Source: Phallusia mammillata (taxonomy: Eukaryota > Chordata > Ascidiacea > Phlebobranchia > Ascidiidae). From it: DNA of 64,000 nt. Numbering within the stretch: position 1 is the first letter of the stretch; each line of letters starts with the position of its first letter. The DNA lies in assembly GCA_003260075.1 (NCBI GenBank), contig QLIY01000055.1, positions 62,001 to 126,000 on the forward strand, written 5' to 3'. The notes beneath the pieces were generated by a model, which ran no database searches, was not told the origin of the DNA, and worked only from the letters and a program-made list of their open reading frames with translations. Below, piece after piece: positions 36,401-51,400 of this stretch. A program made the position numbers and the translations under genes.

Positions 36401-39400
36401 TAAACTGCTCCAGCATTTCTGCTGTAAACTGCTCTGATGTACAGGCGGGTCACGTGTTGAAGAACTGTCATGATTTCCTCTTTGCTCGCTGGTAGCAGGG
36501 AATTGGAATCAACCCAACCAGATACATCCCTATCCTTATTGGCTTCCAGTTTGATTAAAACTTCGGTTTCTTCTTGTGGATAAACCAAACTTCCCATGTA
36601 GTTGTATGTTAAGGATCTTCCGTTTCCCTGCATGGAAAAAGTACTTACTCATCACAAACAGTATTTGCCAAAAGAGCATAGTTTGTATGTACCAAAATAC
36701 ATAGCGAAATAAAAATGTCGTTGTTAGTTTTTTTACCTCCATTATAACGTCGGCATCCTGAATTGGCAGCGCTTGTGAACCTTGCAGAATATCATAGGAC
36801 ACAGTGTAGCGCAATGTTCCACCATACGATGACAGGCGCTCTCCTGAAAACAAACCCACAAATGACTTCGATACCAATTACACAACAGGGTTCAGAAAAA
36901 TATCTAAGCCAAAAGCACTTTGACATTTGACCCAATAACTAATTATAACTCCTACCTAAATATTGTACGGGCGCTGCCCAGTAGTACATGGCTGTGCCTA
37001 GGTCACGTGCTGTTTGTCCGTGTTCCACGTAAGGCTCGTTGAGATCGTAATCGAACTGCGGCGTCACTCGACGTCGGTTTCGTCTGTCTCGCACTTCCCA
37101 GTTGTGGTTTGTGTGTATTGTAGACCTGGAGATTATGCACGCCAAGTGTGTGTTAAGGTTAACCGCTTCCGTCAATAATCGAATATCGGCTTACCATCTT
37201 AGATCGGCCGAGGCGCAATTCAGCGCGACGCCACTGCAGTAACACCTCTCGCAGCCGCTAGGGTTGTCGCGTTGCATGTTAAAGTATCCTGTCTTGCATT
37301 GGGAACAACCTTCGCCCACAACGTTGGCCTATGTAATGAATTTTGTTGTTGATGAGAGTCAGTTTTAATTGATCATTGTGAGCCACTTACTTTGCAAACA
37401 CATTCACCAACGCAAGGATCGACATTGCGACTTCCAGCGACATTGCAAGGACAAGGATCACAGCGAGGGAATCCACGATATCCAAAAACACACCTGCGCC
37501 ACAATATCCATGTTTTATCGAGCAAACTTGGATCAGATTGCAGATGAAAGGAATATTTTCGTTTACCTGTCGCATCTGCTTCCGGCGAATCCCTCATTGC
37601 AGTAACATGAACCCGGATAAAGGTCGTTTTCACTGTCGATAAACGTAATATCTTTGACGCAAACGTACGGTCCGGTGCGCGATGGCACTCTTCGGCCGCC
37701 ATACGGATCGCAATCGCAACTCACACAAGGGTTGACGTCGTCCGGCTCTGCTGCATAAGGGCGGTAAAATCCGTCGATGCACCTAAAACAGACATGATGC
37801 CATATTTTGATTTCTGGTGAACGATATTTTTAATTCACGTTGGTTATGACAAAAAACGGGTTTATATGACATTTCTGACCCGATGAACATCCTATAGAAA
37901 ACTTACGTTTGACAATTAATTCCCTCTGTATTATCCTTGCATCCCACGCAAACGCCTCCGCCAAGGTATTCACCCAATTGGTTCAAACTTTCTCTTCTTT
38001 CGGCAACCCCTTCGTCGTAGAAACAATCGTCTGAGTGTCCGTGGCAGTTGCACGCTGTTAAACATGAAAATGGCATTAAATCTATGTTTCCCAACACACT
38101 CCCGTTTATAGCGGAAATCTTTGGATCCCGTTCACATGCCGTTAAAATACCTTCACACTGAAATCCATCGTTGCCCGGTCTCCACTTGTATTGTTGAAAG
38201 CCGGGAAGGCATTGTTCACAATTCGGGCCCACAGTGTTGTGTTCACAAGCACATCTGAAAATCTGTAGCCGAAATGAAAAAAACAGGTCGTTTCCGCTAA
38301 AAGGTTATGTAATCCATATCTGTCAATCATCTTGCGGTGTGCAAGCCGAAGTAAAATTTCACAAGGAAACAAGTAATAACCTACCCCTGTTCTTGAATCT
38401 GTTGGACAAGTACTGGCGTGGCCGTAACAAATGCACATTCCGCCGATACTGATGTCTTTGATCGAGTAATAATACTGTAAAACAATTCACCATTAGAGCC
38501 AAACATGTTGAAACGAACATAGATTTGTAACGCATAATATTCACTTCAACATTAGTTACTAATTGGTTGCTACAATGAATGACTATTTTCGATTTGTTTG
38601 CGTAACCGGGACAATGTGTTGGTTGATAAACGTTACCACAAGAGGCCATTTCCTACAGACCAACGCTCGATCCGATTGGCGCACGAAAGAAAACCGAAAT
38701 CCGTTTCACTTTCCCGTTTCGGATGTTGGCGTGAAACACAGAAACCACGTGATCACCGTCAACAAACGTGACCAGGTTCGCAACGCGTGCTACCAGCCCG
38801 TCCGCATATAAACACTTTCCGTGGTTAAATGCGCGTAATACGGAAAATCCGATTTCCCGCTGGCTTTATCCGATAAGACGCCACTTTTGTGCTTGTGCAT
38901 AGTCAATGACTTCATCTTCTCGCCACAGTCGTTAAGTTGTCAGTAATGCTACCAGATAGCGCAAGCCTTCTGTGTATTCAACGAAGTAATCCCTACTGTC
39001 CTATAAGTGGCTCATTTTCGCATTACGTTATGTGTTAATTAGGCGCTTTTTTGCTTTCGCCCAATGCCGGATATTTCGACACATCTGCAGGCGGCTGTTC
39101 GTCTAAACACAACGCGGTTGCCGTATTAGGGCGTTACGATGTAAGTTGGGTGAGTCTGGTTTGTAGTGGCATTATCCGCTTATGACGCGCTCAACGACAG
39201 CGTTGTTCGCCAAGCACTCGGCGATTGTCCCTTACCCAGGTCAAATTTAAGCGATTTGGGACACGGCTATTAAAGTTAACTAGTTAAACCAAACAGATTG
39301 TTTAATACCGTAAGCGGAACTCTCTTTTTAGAATGAGGAAGTGGTCAAACGTTCTACAAGTGCTTTGTTTTCGGACTAACGTAGAAAATATGTTAATCGA

Positions 39401-42400
39401 CTATTCCTCCCTGAATTAGCCAAAACCGATGCTTACACAAAGAGCGGTGATTATAGTGGCTTCGCAAGGCGATCGTGGGATCCGAAACGGCTGCACCCGT
39501 ATCAAAAGTGGTTCGAAGCACGGCGTGGTTCGAAAGTTCGTAGAGGTCAAACACGCAGCGCACTCTGTGCCAAGCTAATAACCACCTGGTGTTGGGAAGC
39601 CACATCCATACATGCAAGTAAATCTGCCCGCGACAAGTGCTCGCAAGGCAGTTTCGCGTTGGAGCGGGGCTTTTAATTAATCACTTTTATTGCCCATTAA
39701 AGGCCTGTTAAAGGCCCGGACCACAATAGTAAGTCAAAAGCGAGTCTGTCGACGCGGCACCAACAAGTGATCGTTAACCCACTGTTTAAACTGCGTTGCC
39801 GCGCGGGCCTATTATGCCGCCGCCCGAATTAATTCTAGGCCGTTACTGGATTCCCATATCAAAAATGCCGCAAAAGCATTTGATCGACAATTGCCTTCAT
39901 CCGCCCACGTAACTACCAAGCCCCATTCTAACTTGCAAAAATACTTTCGTGCTTGCTTTTGCCTAGCACTACCCTCAAGCGGATTAAAATCGTAAGACAA
40001 GAAAATCCCCAAACCTGTTTGGTGTTGTTTAACTCCCTGACACCACACGGGCACAGATCGCGGGCTATCGCCAGTATTTGACCGAGAGAAATACGACCTC
40101 GACGCCGTATCAGCGTTTTGCCAAATAAACCTCTTTCGTTTCTGGCCAAACTTTTGTTATTTTCCTGGGGTAAATGTAAATCCGGAAAAAGGGTTTCGTC
40201 AGTTCTCCTCAAAACGCGTAAATGTCTGCTTGGTATGTATATTACACTTCGATTTGTATGTGTACTTTTTGCATATTCCATCGATATTGTCTGCGATGCT
40301 TGCATCAATGTTTGCATAACGATGGCGAAAACAGACCCAATGCAACAAAGCGGTATTTGCATTGCTGCTATAGGTATTTCTCAAAAAGTTCAAAACAAAT
40401 TCTTGACCCTTGCACAATATTTTTCATTGATAGACTACATGCAAAATTGCTCGTTTTTGCAGCAAATCTGAAAGCTCTTTTTTTGCAGCACAATCTAAAC
40501 AAATACAGCAAAAAAAATGTGTTTTAGTTCGTGGCAAACTAAAAAAATCTGCTTTCTTTGAAAAGAAAAAAAAAACTTATTCTACAAAATCTACAGCAGT
40601 TCGGTACTATATTAATCCTTTCACTCTACTCGTTCACAATTTTAGCTTTCTGCTTCCTGACTCTTTGGATAATGTTTTTAAACTGGTGAAACTGACAACT
40701 TCTCTTGAACCGTTACGCAAATGTCACTGTTCGAGCCGCAACGTCGCCCTTTCCCATTACACAGCCCTTCCCCTCTGAGGTAGAGCGGATTGAGATGAAA
40801 AGACATCCAAATATTCGGCCAACAACAGCCGAACGTCTGCCACTTTGCTCGTTTCTCGAGTACCAATTTTCCTGCGTCTGACTCATGAAAAAAATGCCCG
40901 AGTGATGTTGAATTGTGGACGAAATGCGATCCTCCTCACAAGACCACTCTGTGCAATACGTTGCGGCTCTAAGTAAACATCTCACAAATCCTGTTGTATG
41001 CTGGGAACAATAACGATAAATCTGGCACACAAAATTGCCGCGGTCTTTCAGTACGGACGCTTCACAGTTTGATATCGTCTCTGATATGAAGAGATTACTG
41101 GTCGTCGGCAAATGTTTATCATTGTACAATATTAAAAACTGCTGGAGATTAGGGTATTAAATTTAAAGTTAATTTATTTTTTATGTGTCAAACGAAAGTT
41201 TACGGATGAAATTAATGGTTCAGGAACCAGAAAAAAACTAAACGCCTTTTTTTCTTTCCACAATGGCGTTAAAACAAATCGTCAAATTTCGTTTTTGTAA
41301 CCTTACAGCGATTTCGTTAACGTCGCAATGTGGTTACCTTTCACTGCCATTTAACCTTTTCAACTCACCCAACTGTCTCGCATCTAAGGAACAAAAAGGG
41401 GACCGCCAGATCAGTTGACGCCTTCTCGCCTTTACGCGTTTAGTCAATCAAATAGGCGTGGACACGGGACATGAGTCCATAAAACCCAATCCCAAACGTC
41501 AACAAATCAGCGTGCTCTCCTTAAACGAAATGCGCGCCTCGAATCGCGGCCAGACAAATTGTATCAAGTCACTTTCTACTCGCCGACCTGTTTAGAAGCG
41601 AATCGTCCCTTGAAATGGCAAAAACATCGCAACGCTGGTTGCTGGGAAAATTACGCGAAGGCCATTTGATTTCGCTGCCACCACATCATGGCTCCATGAC
41701 TACCATTTATGGGTTGCACGGGCATGACTATTAATGTGAGGTCCATTTTACGCTGTACGCCCTGTTATGTTACGCCACCTATAACATTTCCGTCATTAAA
41801 ATACATGTTTCTGTGCTATAGATGACGTTTAAAAGTTAAACTTCACATAATTATTAGGCGACAACTGAACTGCCTTTGTCCATTGGAACTGATTTAAGGT
41901 TAAACCTTGATATAAAATCTATTTAAAGACTTTACGTTGGTGGTCGTGCTAAATGTAGAAACAACTTACTCTTCTTGTGACGGACGGGTCTTGGTAGTGT
42001 GCCGAAAACTGGCTGATTGCCATTAGGTCACCATACAGCGTTCGAATTTTTTGCAATCTTAAACGAATGTGACGAGCTGACGTAAACTCCATGAGGTCTT
42101 TGGATGGGTTTTCTGCACTTGGTCGACCGTTGATTAGTGATACATGAATCTAAAGCATGTGTTAGTCGTATTACCCGCTAATCAGTGGTCACTGTAAGAT
42201 TTGCCGTACCTCGCCATTTTGCAGCGGGATAATTTTCGAGAAGTACGAGGTACATATGACCTCTGTGTCGGAGGTATATCTCGGCGGGCCTCGTCCCGCT
42301 GCTCTTGTTCCATAAACTTGCACGCATTCTCTGTGAACAAAAAAGATTTCTTGCAAAATGTCACAACACGCCGTGTGTGACTTAATTTGGCAATGGCGCG

Positions 42401-45400
42401 CGTCCAACGCCGAAGCAAACCGGTCAGTCACGTTGGAAAAATGCGTGGATAATTACCTATCGGAGGTAGCAAAATATTGCCACGGAAACCATTTGATTCC
42501 GTCGATTGATTTTTCGAGAATCCAGTTGCCTGGGCGCGGGGCGTTGGCCGCTTTCACGATCACATAGGCGACTTGAAAGACCTTCGAAGAGAGGAAAATT
42601 ATTTCTTATTTCCTGCGGTTGCGAGGCCACATATTCTTGTCACTGCAGGTAGGGAAATTGTTCGCCGTGTCACCAAATGTCAGACCCCGAACTGACGCAG
42701 CTGTTGCCCGATCACGTGACTTGACCTATACCAGACTAACGACAGTCTCGCGGTCGTTATCAAAGGGCGGGGATTCAATAGATTAGCGGCGATTTGGCGC
42801 AGATTCTATCGCGTGTAGAACGGATACTCGACCAAGTTTAGTTTTGCGATGGCAAGATTATGAGTTTAATGGTGTCGGGCTGTCACCTGAACCATAATAT
42901 ATATGTTTTTGCCCAGACAACGAAACCACGCCCGATCTGGAGATATATGAACCGCGCATTTGTTGTTATATGGCTCCTAAACCAAGTGAACCTTAATTGA
43001 GCAGAAAGAATGATTCAGCACGAAAAAGTAGCAATGGCGATGATGTCCAACTATACAGAGTGTTGTTTACGGCGAACGCAGACAGGAAATTTGGCGACTG
43101 CTTTCTGATCCTGCCAGGACCGTGCCTGTTTTAGACAAGAGCCTGGAAACATTTTTCGTCTATTCACGGGAAAACCGAAACGGGCCTTCAAATCGGAATG
43201 ACGTAATGCACCTTGTTGTGTGATGTCGTGCCTAAACAGTAAGCGCGCGAGTGATTGTTGTGTAAACTCGTCGTGGAAAGTAAACGGCCCCCGCCCTTCG
43301 TTGGCACCGCGACGGTACATGCGATCAAAAGCAACGGCGCGCAATCGTACGGTGAAATCAAACCCCGATTTGTGGCTGCAATCAAGGGTTGGGTTACACT
43401 GAAGGCGGAGACCACTTTGCTGTGTTTGATGCGAAAGGCCACAAGCGCATTGCGCTTATAAAATTCGCTGCAGCGAAGTTTTGTGGTGCTGTTATTTCGC
43501 CTAGGTGGCACAAAAGCGCCCTACGTTATATTTGGTGCAGGGTTTTGATCCTGCGTGTTGTTTTTGTCCCAAGAGACCAAATGTTCGCGTGCGTTTGTCA
43601 CCCGCAAGCGCGTGGATGACGCATGAGGCAGCAAGTTGACAAATCGGCGCAAACCTTAAAAGTATTTAAGCGGGTCGAACGGGATATTGCCACAGCTTAT
43701 TTCGAGGCAAAAAATAACTCAAATCGTTACATTTCAGCAACCAAATCGACAAAGAAACGCCAGCGATCCGACGAACTGCAATCTCTAATTGAGTTCATAA
43801 AACAAACCTCGCGTGAGGCACACGTATATCTCAGCGCGTGCAAATGGCAAGAGCAATGCCGTGAAGAAGCGTGCGTGAGAACACCGAGGACATTACGGGC
43901 TCGGAAGGCGTAGTAATTGAAAATTGAGTTTGTTCAGACGTTGATGGGATAAACAGCTTTGCGTTAAAGAGGAAAGCTATGACTCGAGCTAACTAGACGC
44001 AGAGTCTTGCTAAATATGGATGCTGCGTTCCGAGCAACCGGATGTCCTTTGCCGAGTTTAGAACCTTACCCACAACATCGCGCGAATAGTCATCTCTGCA
44101 ATTACTGTGCATTGGACGCCTCAGTCGGTCGTTGCTAATGGCTTATTTCGCAACTTTAAAGCCTCGAAAGCACAGAGCTATAAGCAACCAATCTTCGGCG
44201 GATTACAGTGAAAATTGGGCTTGCTATATGGGCAATTTTCGGCAAATCTCCATCAAAACAATTTACCATTTTGAGCTAAAACCCTTTGATCGAAGTTGTT
44301 TTTATGACGTGATAAGGACACGCCTATTCAAAATTTGCCCCATACGCGTTTAATTCTTTGATCTGTTAAAACTGCTCGTTTTGTAGATTTGCCGGAATGT
44401 AAATTTTTCAAACTTTCGACCTTGTGCCATTGCGTAATAAAACAATTTCCGTACTAAGACCGAATCGCTGAATTCTTTGATTGCTATGTTTGTTTACCTA
44501 GCGCGCCGAAGTCAGCCATGATTACGGTCCATTTAAATAAAAGCGCCACGTTTTTTTACATTTTGTCCTGTATCGGTAAACGCGATAGTGCCATAAACCA
44601 TCAATTTTAATTAAGCATCGCTGTAATCTAGTTTTAATGGAATAAATGTCCATGGATTATCTAAAACACTCAATTCAATGGGCAAAACGCCCCCAAAAGT
44701 TTGTCCTGCTGGTAAAAATCTGCGGTTGCTTCGTAAACTTGTCAGCCTTAAACGCTTCCCTAACAAAATATTGTTGCCCCGTTTTTACTAACCAGTGAGC
44801 CTACTGTACGCGTTAAATTCTTATCCTAATCAGTATTGCCATGGGAATAGTCTGACGTGTGAAGCAATTGCCTTCAGACGCTTTCAGTAAAGGGCATTTG
44901 TGATGCAGGCAATCATGCAGTAGCGAAGCTCGCAATAGTAGCTTGTTACCTCTCCCATATTGTCACTTGTAAAGAATCGCGAGGTTGCCACAACAACACA
45001 CCACCAACCCGCAACCCGACACGGCCTAACCGTAAGGATTTTGACCCTTGGGTCGTAACTTGTTGCCATGTAATCACTTTCGTTTGCCATTACGTCATGT
45101 GATTTCTTTTGGTTTTACACACCTTTACATAAGCGCTGTGATGAACATGTTTAATGATCATGATATTTTGCATTTGTTAACTAACTTACAGGTTAAAACA
45201 TTTGCGTAAATTGTAATACTATTTTGTTAGAACTAACCACACCGTGGGAAACACGTACCGATTTCCCAGTTAACCTTTGCGATTCGAGGCTTCGACTTTT
45301 GCAACAATGGCTCTCACGGAATGATTAAGAACACGAAAAATATGCCCGACTCCACCCTCGATGTGATATTTGCCGAAAAAAACTGATCGTTAGGGTCGGG

Positions 45401-48400
45401 CCTGCGAGGCGTGAGTTCAAACGTTTGCAAAGTCCCAAACATAGACACTTTCCCCGCGATTGAATTACCCCGCTCAAGTGCCCCACCTTCAAACGACTGT
45501 TGGTCCATTGTTATACGCGACCCCACTGGGTTTGAAAAGTCGGTATTTCCGACGGGCGCTTGTGCCTTAGCGTGTCGCGGTAGCCATTGTGCGCTTTACC
45601 CGCCCCTCGCTCGGCCACAGCAGCAAAAATACGTTGCAATGTCAACAGATAGGCTTATCGCGTCGCCCCTGAAAGTAACGCGTTATTTCGCACGGCACGA
45701 AAGGCAAAAATGCGCTCATTTCCCCTGGCGGGATTAGCCTGTGGGAACAAGACTACAGCAAACAATTCCTATAGTCCGTATTGACAGGTCGACGAAAGGA
45801 AGTCGCCGCACGCACTTACTTGCTTCAAGTCCAACGTTATGGTGACGTAATGGTTTTGGTAACCTTGGTCGATAGTGGGACTCTGCCACCATCGTCCCCC
45901 GTATCCGTCGATTGCGTACTCGATGGGATGCTGGTTCACTCGACTGCTTGCATCGCACATCTGCGAACGAGAAAAGCCAAAATTATTACATACATTTTTA
46001 CTCGCAAGCTAAAAAGATACATTTTTAGCGAAAGGAGGTCAAAAATTCACCGTATGTTTTTAAAACAATCTTCAAACGCATAACAAAAATTGTCAAAGAA
46101 TATCAACACTACTCTTTTAAATCGGTAACTGCAGCAAACACTGCAAAGGAAAAGTGTAGCTAAGGTCAAGATTCTCAAGGCCTGGGTGAGCCTCTTACCG
46201 AACATTGCTGACTTCGCAAGGTCCGTCGATCCACGTGTTCCACCAATTTGCAATATTTCTCTGAACCTCGCAACCCGCACGTTGCGTTAGAACTTATTGT
46301 AGCCTGGCTTGCCAGATTTACGACGGATGGATAAAGCCCTAAAAATAGTTTTAAGGTGTTATATCACAGCCCTGCGCTATAAACTTTGTCACAATTCTTG
46401 TAAAAAGAGAGCAATTTTGTGTTTTAATATGCGGGTGTCGTGTCGTAACAGCAAATGTAGATTTTGTTGATTTGTGTTTGATCTCGACAATGGATGCTTT
46501 GTGTGGTGGTTGACCTTTAAATAAAGGCCTACCTGTCGTGGAACAGTGGCAGACAGCATTGGAAAATGTGAACAGTGTCAATTATTGTGTTTAGCTTTCC
46601 CGACATGCAAGCAAGGAAACCATTGGTTTTCTGTGGAAATCACGTCCAAAGTCGCGAACATAATATTCGCAAAACATACATTTAGTTTCCCCCTGGCCCA
46701 AAAAACCATTAGGCGCATTCCCGAGTCAATCAGTGTTTGTGTTTTTTTCGGGTCGCTGGGTTTTAACACCGCGAGGAAAACATCCTCCCGCAAGTAAGAG
46801 CAATACAGGCGGTTTTGCTTATGACCACCTATTGACAGTTTGTTTGGGTTTTTCGCATAATCGCACCTAATACTTCTCATGGTGGTCGCAAGGAACGATA
46901 AGTGTTGGAAAACGGCCATGCTTGCGAACTTGCTAAAGCTTGTCAAATGTCAGATTGTGGCGCTGCTTTATCATCAGTGATAACATTATTAGAAAATCGG
47001 GCGTTCTGCATGCGTGCAGGGAGACTTACTTTTATTCGAAAGTGTAACTCCTTCAGGTGGCGTTACAACCGGCTGCGCCAAGTCATGTGGCATTGGGGTA
47101 TAACGAGGTAACCGGTGCCACCTGCGCAACCTTCGACCATAGGAAAGATGAGAGGCTTCCGCGAAGTGAAACATCGGTAGAAATAACATGACAATTAGTC
47201 CAAGGGCTTTGTGGCAATTACCAACGCCCGATTTACGTTGTTGTTTTAACTTCACCCTAAGACGTATTTCATTCAAGTTGCTATGTTCTGTTCTTGGTAC
47301 ACAGAATGTGGGGAGCACTTGTCTGTCGTGTCCTTTGGAATTGTTCTCGTGAAAACATATCGTACGTTTATTTAATTGTGTGCCACAATTATTCTTTGCG
47401 TGTCTTACAGAGCATGTCAGTTTTGAGTGAATGTATCTAATCAAAGGAACACTTTCATCTTGCAAGTGCACCCTAAATTCAAGTCCAGGCGTAGAGTCGA
47501 GTCCTTTGTCGCTCGCCGTTTGTAGGCGTTGGTAGATCGCTTCCGACATAAAAGGAAACGCGGAGTCGTTTCTTTGAGTTGGCCCATCATCGCCAACATG
47601 TTGTGAAAGGTGTCGCACAGTACGCGACCCAAGTGTCCGTTTCCTCAGTTTAGATTGTCTCTTGGTCAAGTCGTCTGTTGTTCGCGGGGGACGACATTGG
47701 AAACGTTCATCGCACCGCATGATTTTCGCCCACCAACAACTACATTTACATCAGCATTTCCCACTTTTGACTAAAACCTACACCTGGCAGAGTGTGTATA
47801 ATGATTTCTAGGTCAGTTTTGAACTATGTTCAGATTACAAATAAACCCAGGTTAAGCCACTGAACCCACATACAACAACAACTATCTTGACCTCATTTCG
47901 AAAAAAGGGTTTCTCGAATATTCGGCTCGCTTGACGACTAATGTGCCACAAAGTCGACTTGTCAACACTTGACAAACCGCAATTTTAGCGTGAGAAAAGC
48001 GCAAAACTCTAACTTTTCCGGTTATAGGGCGTAATCGGTCCTAAGCAGAAACTTTGTGAAGAAAACCAAGCTGTTTGGAGTGTGCTGTTTTCTAAGAATT
48101 AGATTCGGATTAGTATCCAAAGCACATAGTTTCCATTTCAATCAGTATGAAAAGACAACTCTGGCCAAGATCAACAGAAAGATGGCGCATATGAAAACGA
48201 TGCGCCAGACAACACGTCGCCCGAACGGAAACGCCCAACAATAGATTTCGTTCGAAAATGTTGCTGAACATCGCAACATGTTCTCAACCGAAACACCAGT
48301 TATAGTTTAAAACTCGACTAATCATACCAAATACCAATGGGTTGAAATTATACACTGCAGAACGCAGAATACTGTATGGACCCTTGCATATTTAAAAACC

Positions 48401-51400
48401 GCGTACAGCAATTACTACAGGGTTGATACACAAAATCACAGCAACACGAAGTTGGTCTTTTGTTAACAAGATAGTTATTTTGTGCTTATTAGATTTCGCC
48501 GGCGCCTGTCGCATTATCGAAACTGACAGCCAGCATGAGAGAAATTATGATTCACAGCGGCGCGTCGTTATTTGTGTAGGGGCTTTTGCTTCGCCAATAA
48601 GCCACACGCTGAGCGCCAGTGCTGTTTTCCTTGTGGTCACGGGTCTGGAGGTCATGTTTCCATGAAATTATCACTTTACTCGCAAATCTAAGACGCGCCG
48701 AACGCATCATCGCGGTTTAACGGTCCTTATCCGCGACAAAGCGCCGATTACCACAAAACAATGTGCAGCGCTGCGCACTTCATGCAGGGCTGATATTTCT
48801 GCACCCACAGATCAATGAAGTCGCGACCCATATCGAAATTTATACGCCACAGAAACCATTATTACATTGTATTTGTCTAGACTTCAAATATACGACCGCA
48901 ACAAATCGCTTATGCGCTACTTAGCTCGAACCGATATTCCCGTTTATCGAAGTGTTTTTGACGGCGATGCGACATTGGCACAATCTGCTTGTCGTCCGCC
49001 GAAAAATACTGCAGCTTTTCCGGCTGAACTCTAAATCAAACTTCGGGACCTGCTAGCCCGCAATACTGCGCTGTTATTAAACTTTGCCATAAAAGTGTGT
49101 AGGCACAGCTGTATCTTTGACAACTCTGTTTTAGGAACAGACTAGCGTAATACGCTTTCCCGCCCCCACTGTCTATCACTGAACGGAAAGCGCGGGATCC
49201 AAAAAAACTGTCACTACTTACGGAAAATAATTACATTTGCCTGCTGTGTGATCTGGTTCGTAATTCCTGTCGCTCAACTTTACCATTTCCAGCCTGACGC
49301 TTCCTGATCTACCCATCACGCCTTATGCGACCACTGACCGTGAAGCCCAACAGCGCTGATGGCTGCAGCGCCTTGATCCATATTGGATTTGTGCGGGGGA
49401 TGATGTCGCCTTCCTTGAGCTGTCGTAGTATTAAGGCCATGCGGATAAGGCCGATCAGCTGTTTTCAGTACACCTATGCGCCACAGTAGGCGTTGTGAAA
49501 GTGTGTCGCTATGAAATTTTACGTCCTGACTTTACGAAACGTGCGTGTATTGGGTTTGTATTATCGGGCACACCTTTAGCGCCAGTCTATATATACGCAG
49601 CAGAAACCGGTTATTACGAGGTGTTTGCAACACGGTTTGGCGCTTGGACTAAATTAACTAAATGTACACAATTACACAAACAAAGATGGTAGGGGAAAAT
49701 TATCGTCAGTTTTTATCTTTGCAAACACTTGAATCGCTTAAATATCAGAAACTCTCATGATGGCGGCGTCTTCAATAGGTTCCCGTTTACCCATTCGCGG
49801 TACGTCAACTGTGGCCCCTCGCTTGCATTAAGGGCTATTTAGCGTGGGACACAAAGCCTTTGACCGTGACTCGCACTTTCCAGATGTAGTTGACACGAGT
49901 CGTGCAACACAAGATCTCTTGTAACGCAGTGAAAAGACCAGAGTATTGTTGCGGTAATGCGACACGATAAGTAGTCGGTCGAAGCCAAGTGATTGTATGT
50001 ACGGTCAAAATATCACTTCCACTCTGCAGTTGCTCGTGCCCGCAACAATTCAGATATAAGCACATGTGACAAAGCGCTTTACTCTGCCTCAAAGTTGAAA
50101 ATAAATACTGACGTCTTATGGTCTATCTCATATACTTTTTCATACACAGGGTCATTGGGATTTGTCACTCACAAAAATTTTACCCTATACTGTCTATTTT
50201 TTCATGTATTTGCGTTTTGTGGGCTAAATTCCTGGGAAACCCCCCCCCCCAGTTGAAAATAAATACTGACGTCTTATGGTCTATCTCATATACTTTTTTA
50301 TACACAGGGTCATTGGGATTTGTCACTCACAAAAATTTTACCCTTTTCTGTCTATTTTTTCATATATTTGCGTTTTTGTGGGCTAAATTCCTGGGAAAAC
50401 GTTGGAAAAATCGCAACTACAGCCTGGCCTAGAGACGATGCACTCCAGATTGGCAGCTGGCCTATTATCGCTGTCCAGCTCCCGTCTGTGCTTGAGCTAA
50501 AAGTTCGCCAACACTCTAACATGTGAAGTGAGCTTCAAGTGTCACTCGATATTAACAGTGTAACAATATTTTCGACAAGTAAGGAGGCGTTTCACCGATA
50601 AAAGAAACGGACTCTTCGCTGTAGTATGCGCGTCGCACATAATCCTGATTCGATTGATGTCGCGACGCCAAAAAACGGATTGGGCCGGACCACGCATTTT
50701 TTGGAGAAAACCTGTACTTTGTTGACTTTGCGTCGGTTTGGAATCACATGCCATAGGTGTATACAGAAGTTGTAGGCGCACCTTGTGTATATATCGTTTG
50801 TCACGTAAACTTCTCTGTGATAGTGTCATGAGTCGACGCCGGCGTTGTCCTATCAATGACTTACTCCATAGTCTTGCGGTGCACCGATGTTTGCACGAAT
50901 TTCAACCACTGTGAACTATCAAACCGTCTACTGAGAAACGCCATTTCAAATCCCACTTACATCTTCTGACAGTGTGTAACGTGAGATTAACGCATCCTTC
51001 GCGCGGCTACTCAACTGTAGTTATAGCACCTGTTTTACCGGGTGATCTGTTTATCTTCGCAAACATTGTGGTTTACCCAGATTTATCTGCAGCGCTGGGT
51101 CCGTTCGCGGATATATTAGTATCCCGTACCCACGCTTTTGTGTAATCACTTACCCATAACCGCCGTCATTGAGCACCAAACGCAAAAAAGTTCGCCGGCG
51201 CACCTGCATAATGATTCCGCCAACACCTACGTCTTTCGACCCTTGGTCGGCGCTGTAACTTTGGAAACACGGACATCAAACGATATGTATTCATTAAGCC
51301 ACATTCCAACACTCCGCCGCGACCTCATCTTATTCTATACGAATAACAAAGCACACATTACTTGGCCAATGTCAACTTGCCAATTGAAAGGGCTTTACGC

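Noticed and set aside
39928-41129. Minus-strand frames of 138 and 144 codons in laminin intron 6
   Set aside because: No domain, signal or sensible splice sites; length is compatible with chance in this GC-richer DNA.
43051-43913. Cluster of overlapping frames of about 100 codons on both strands
   Set aside because: CpG-rich DNA has fewer stops; none of the products resembles a protein family.
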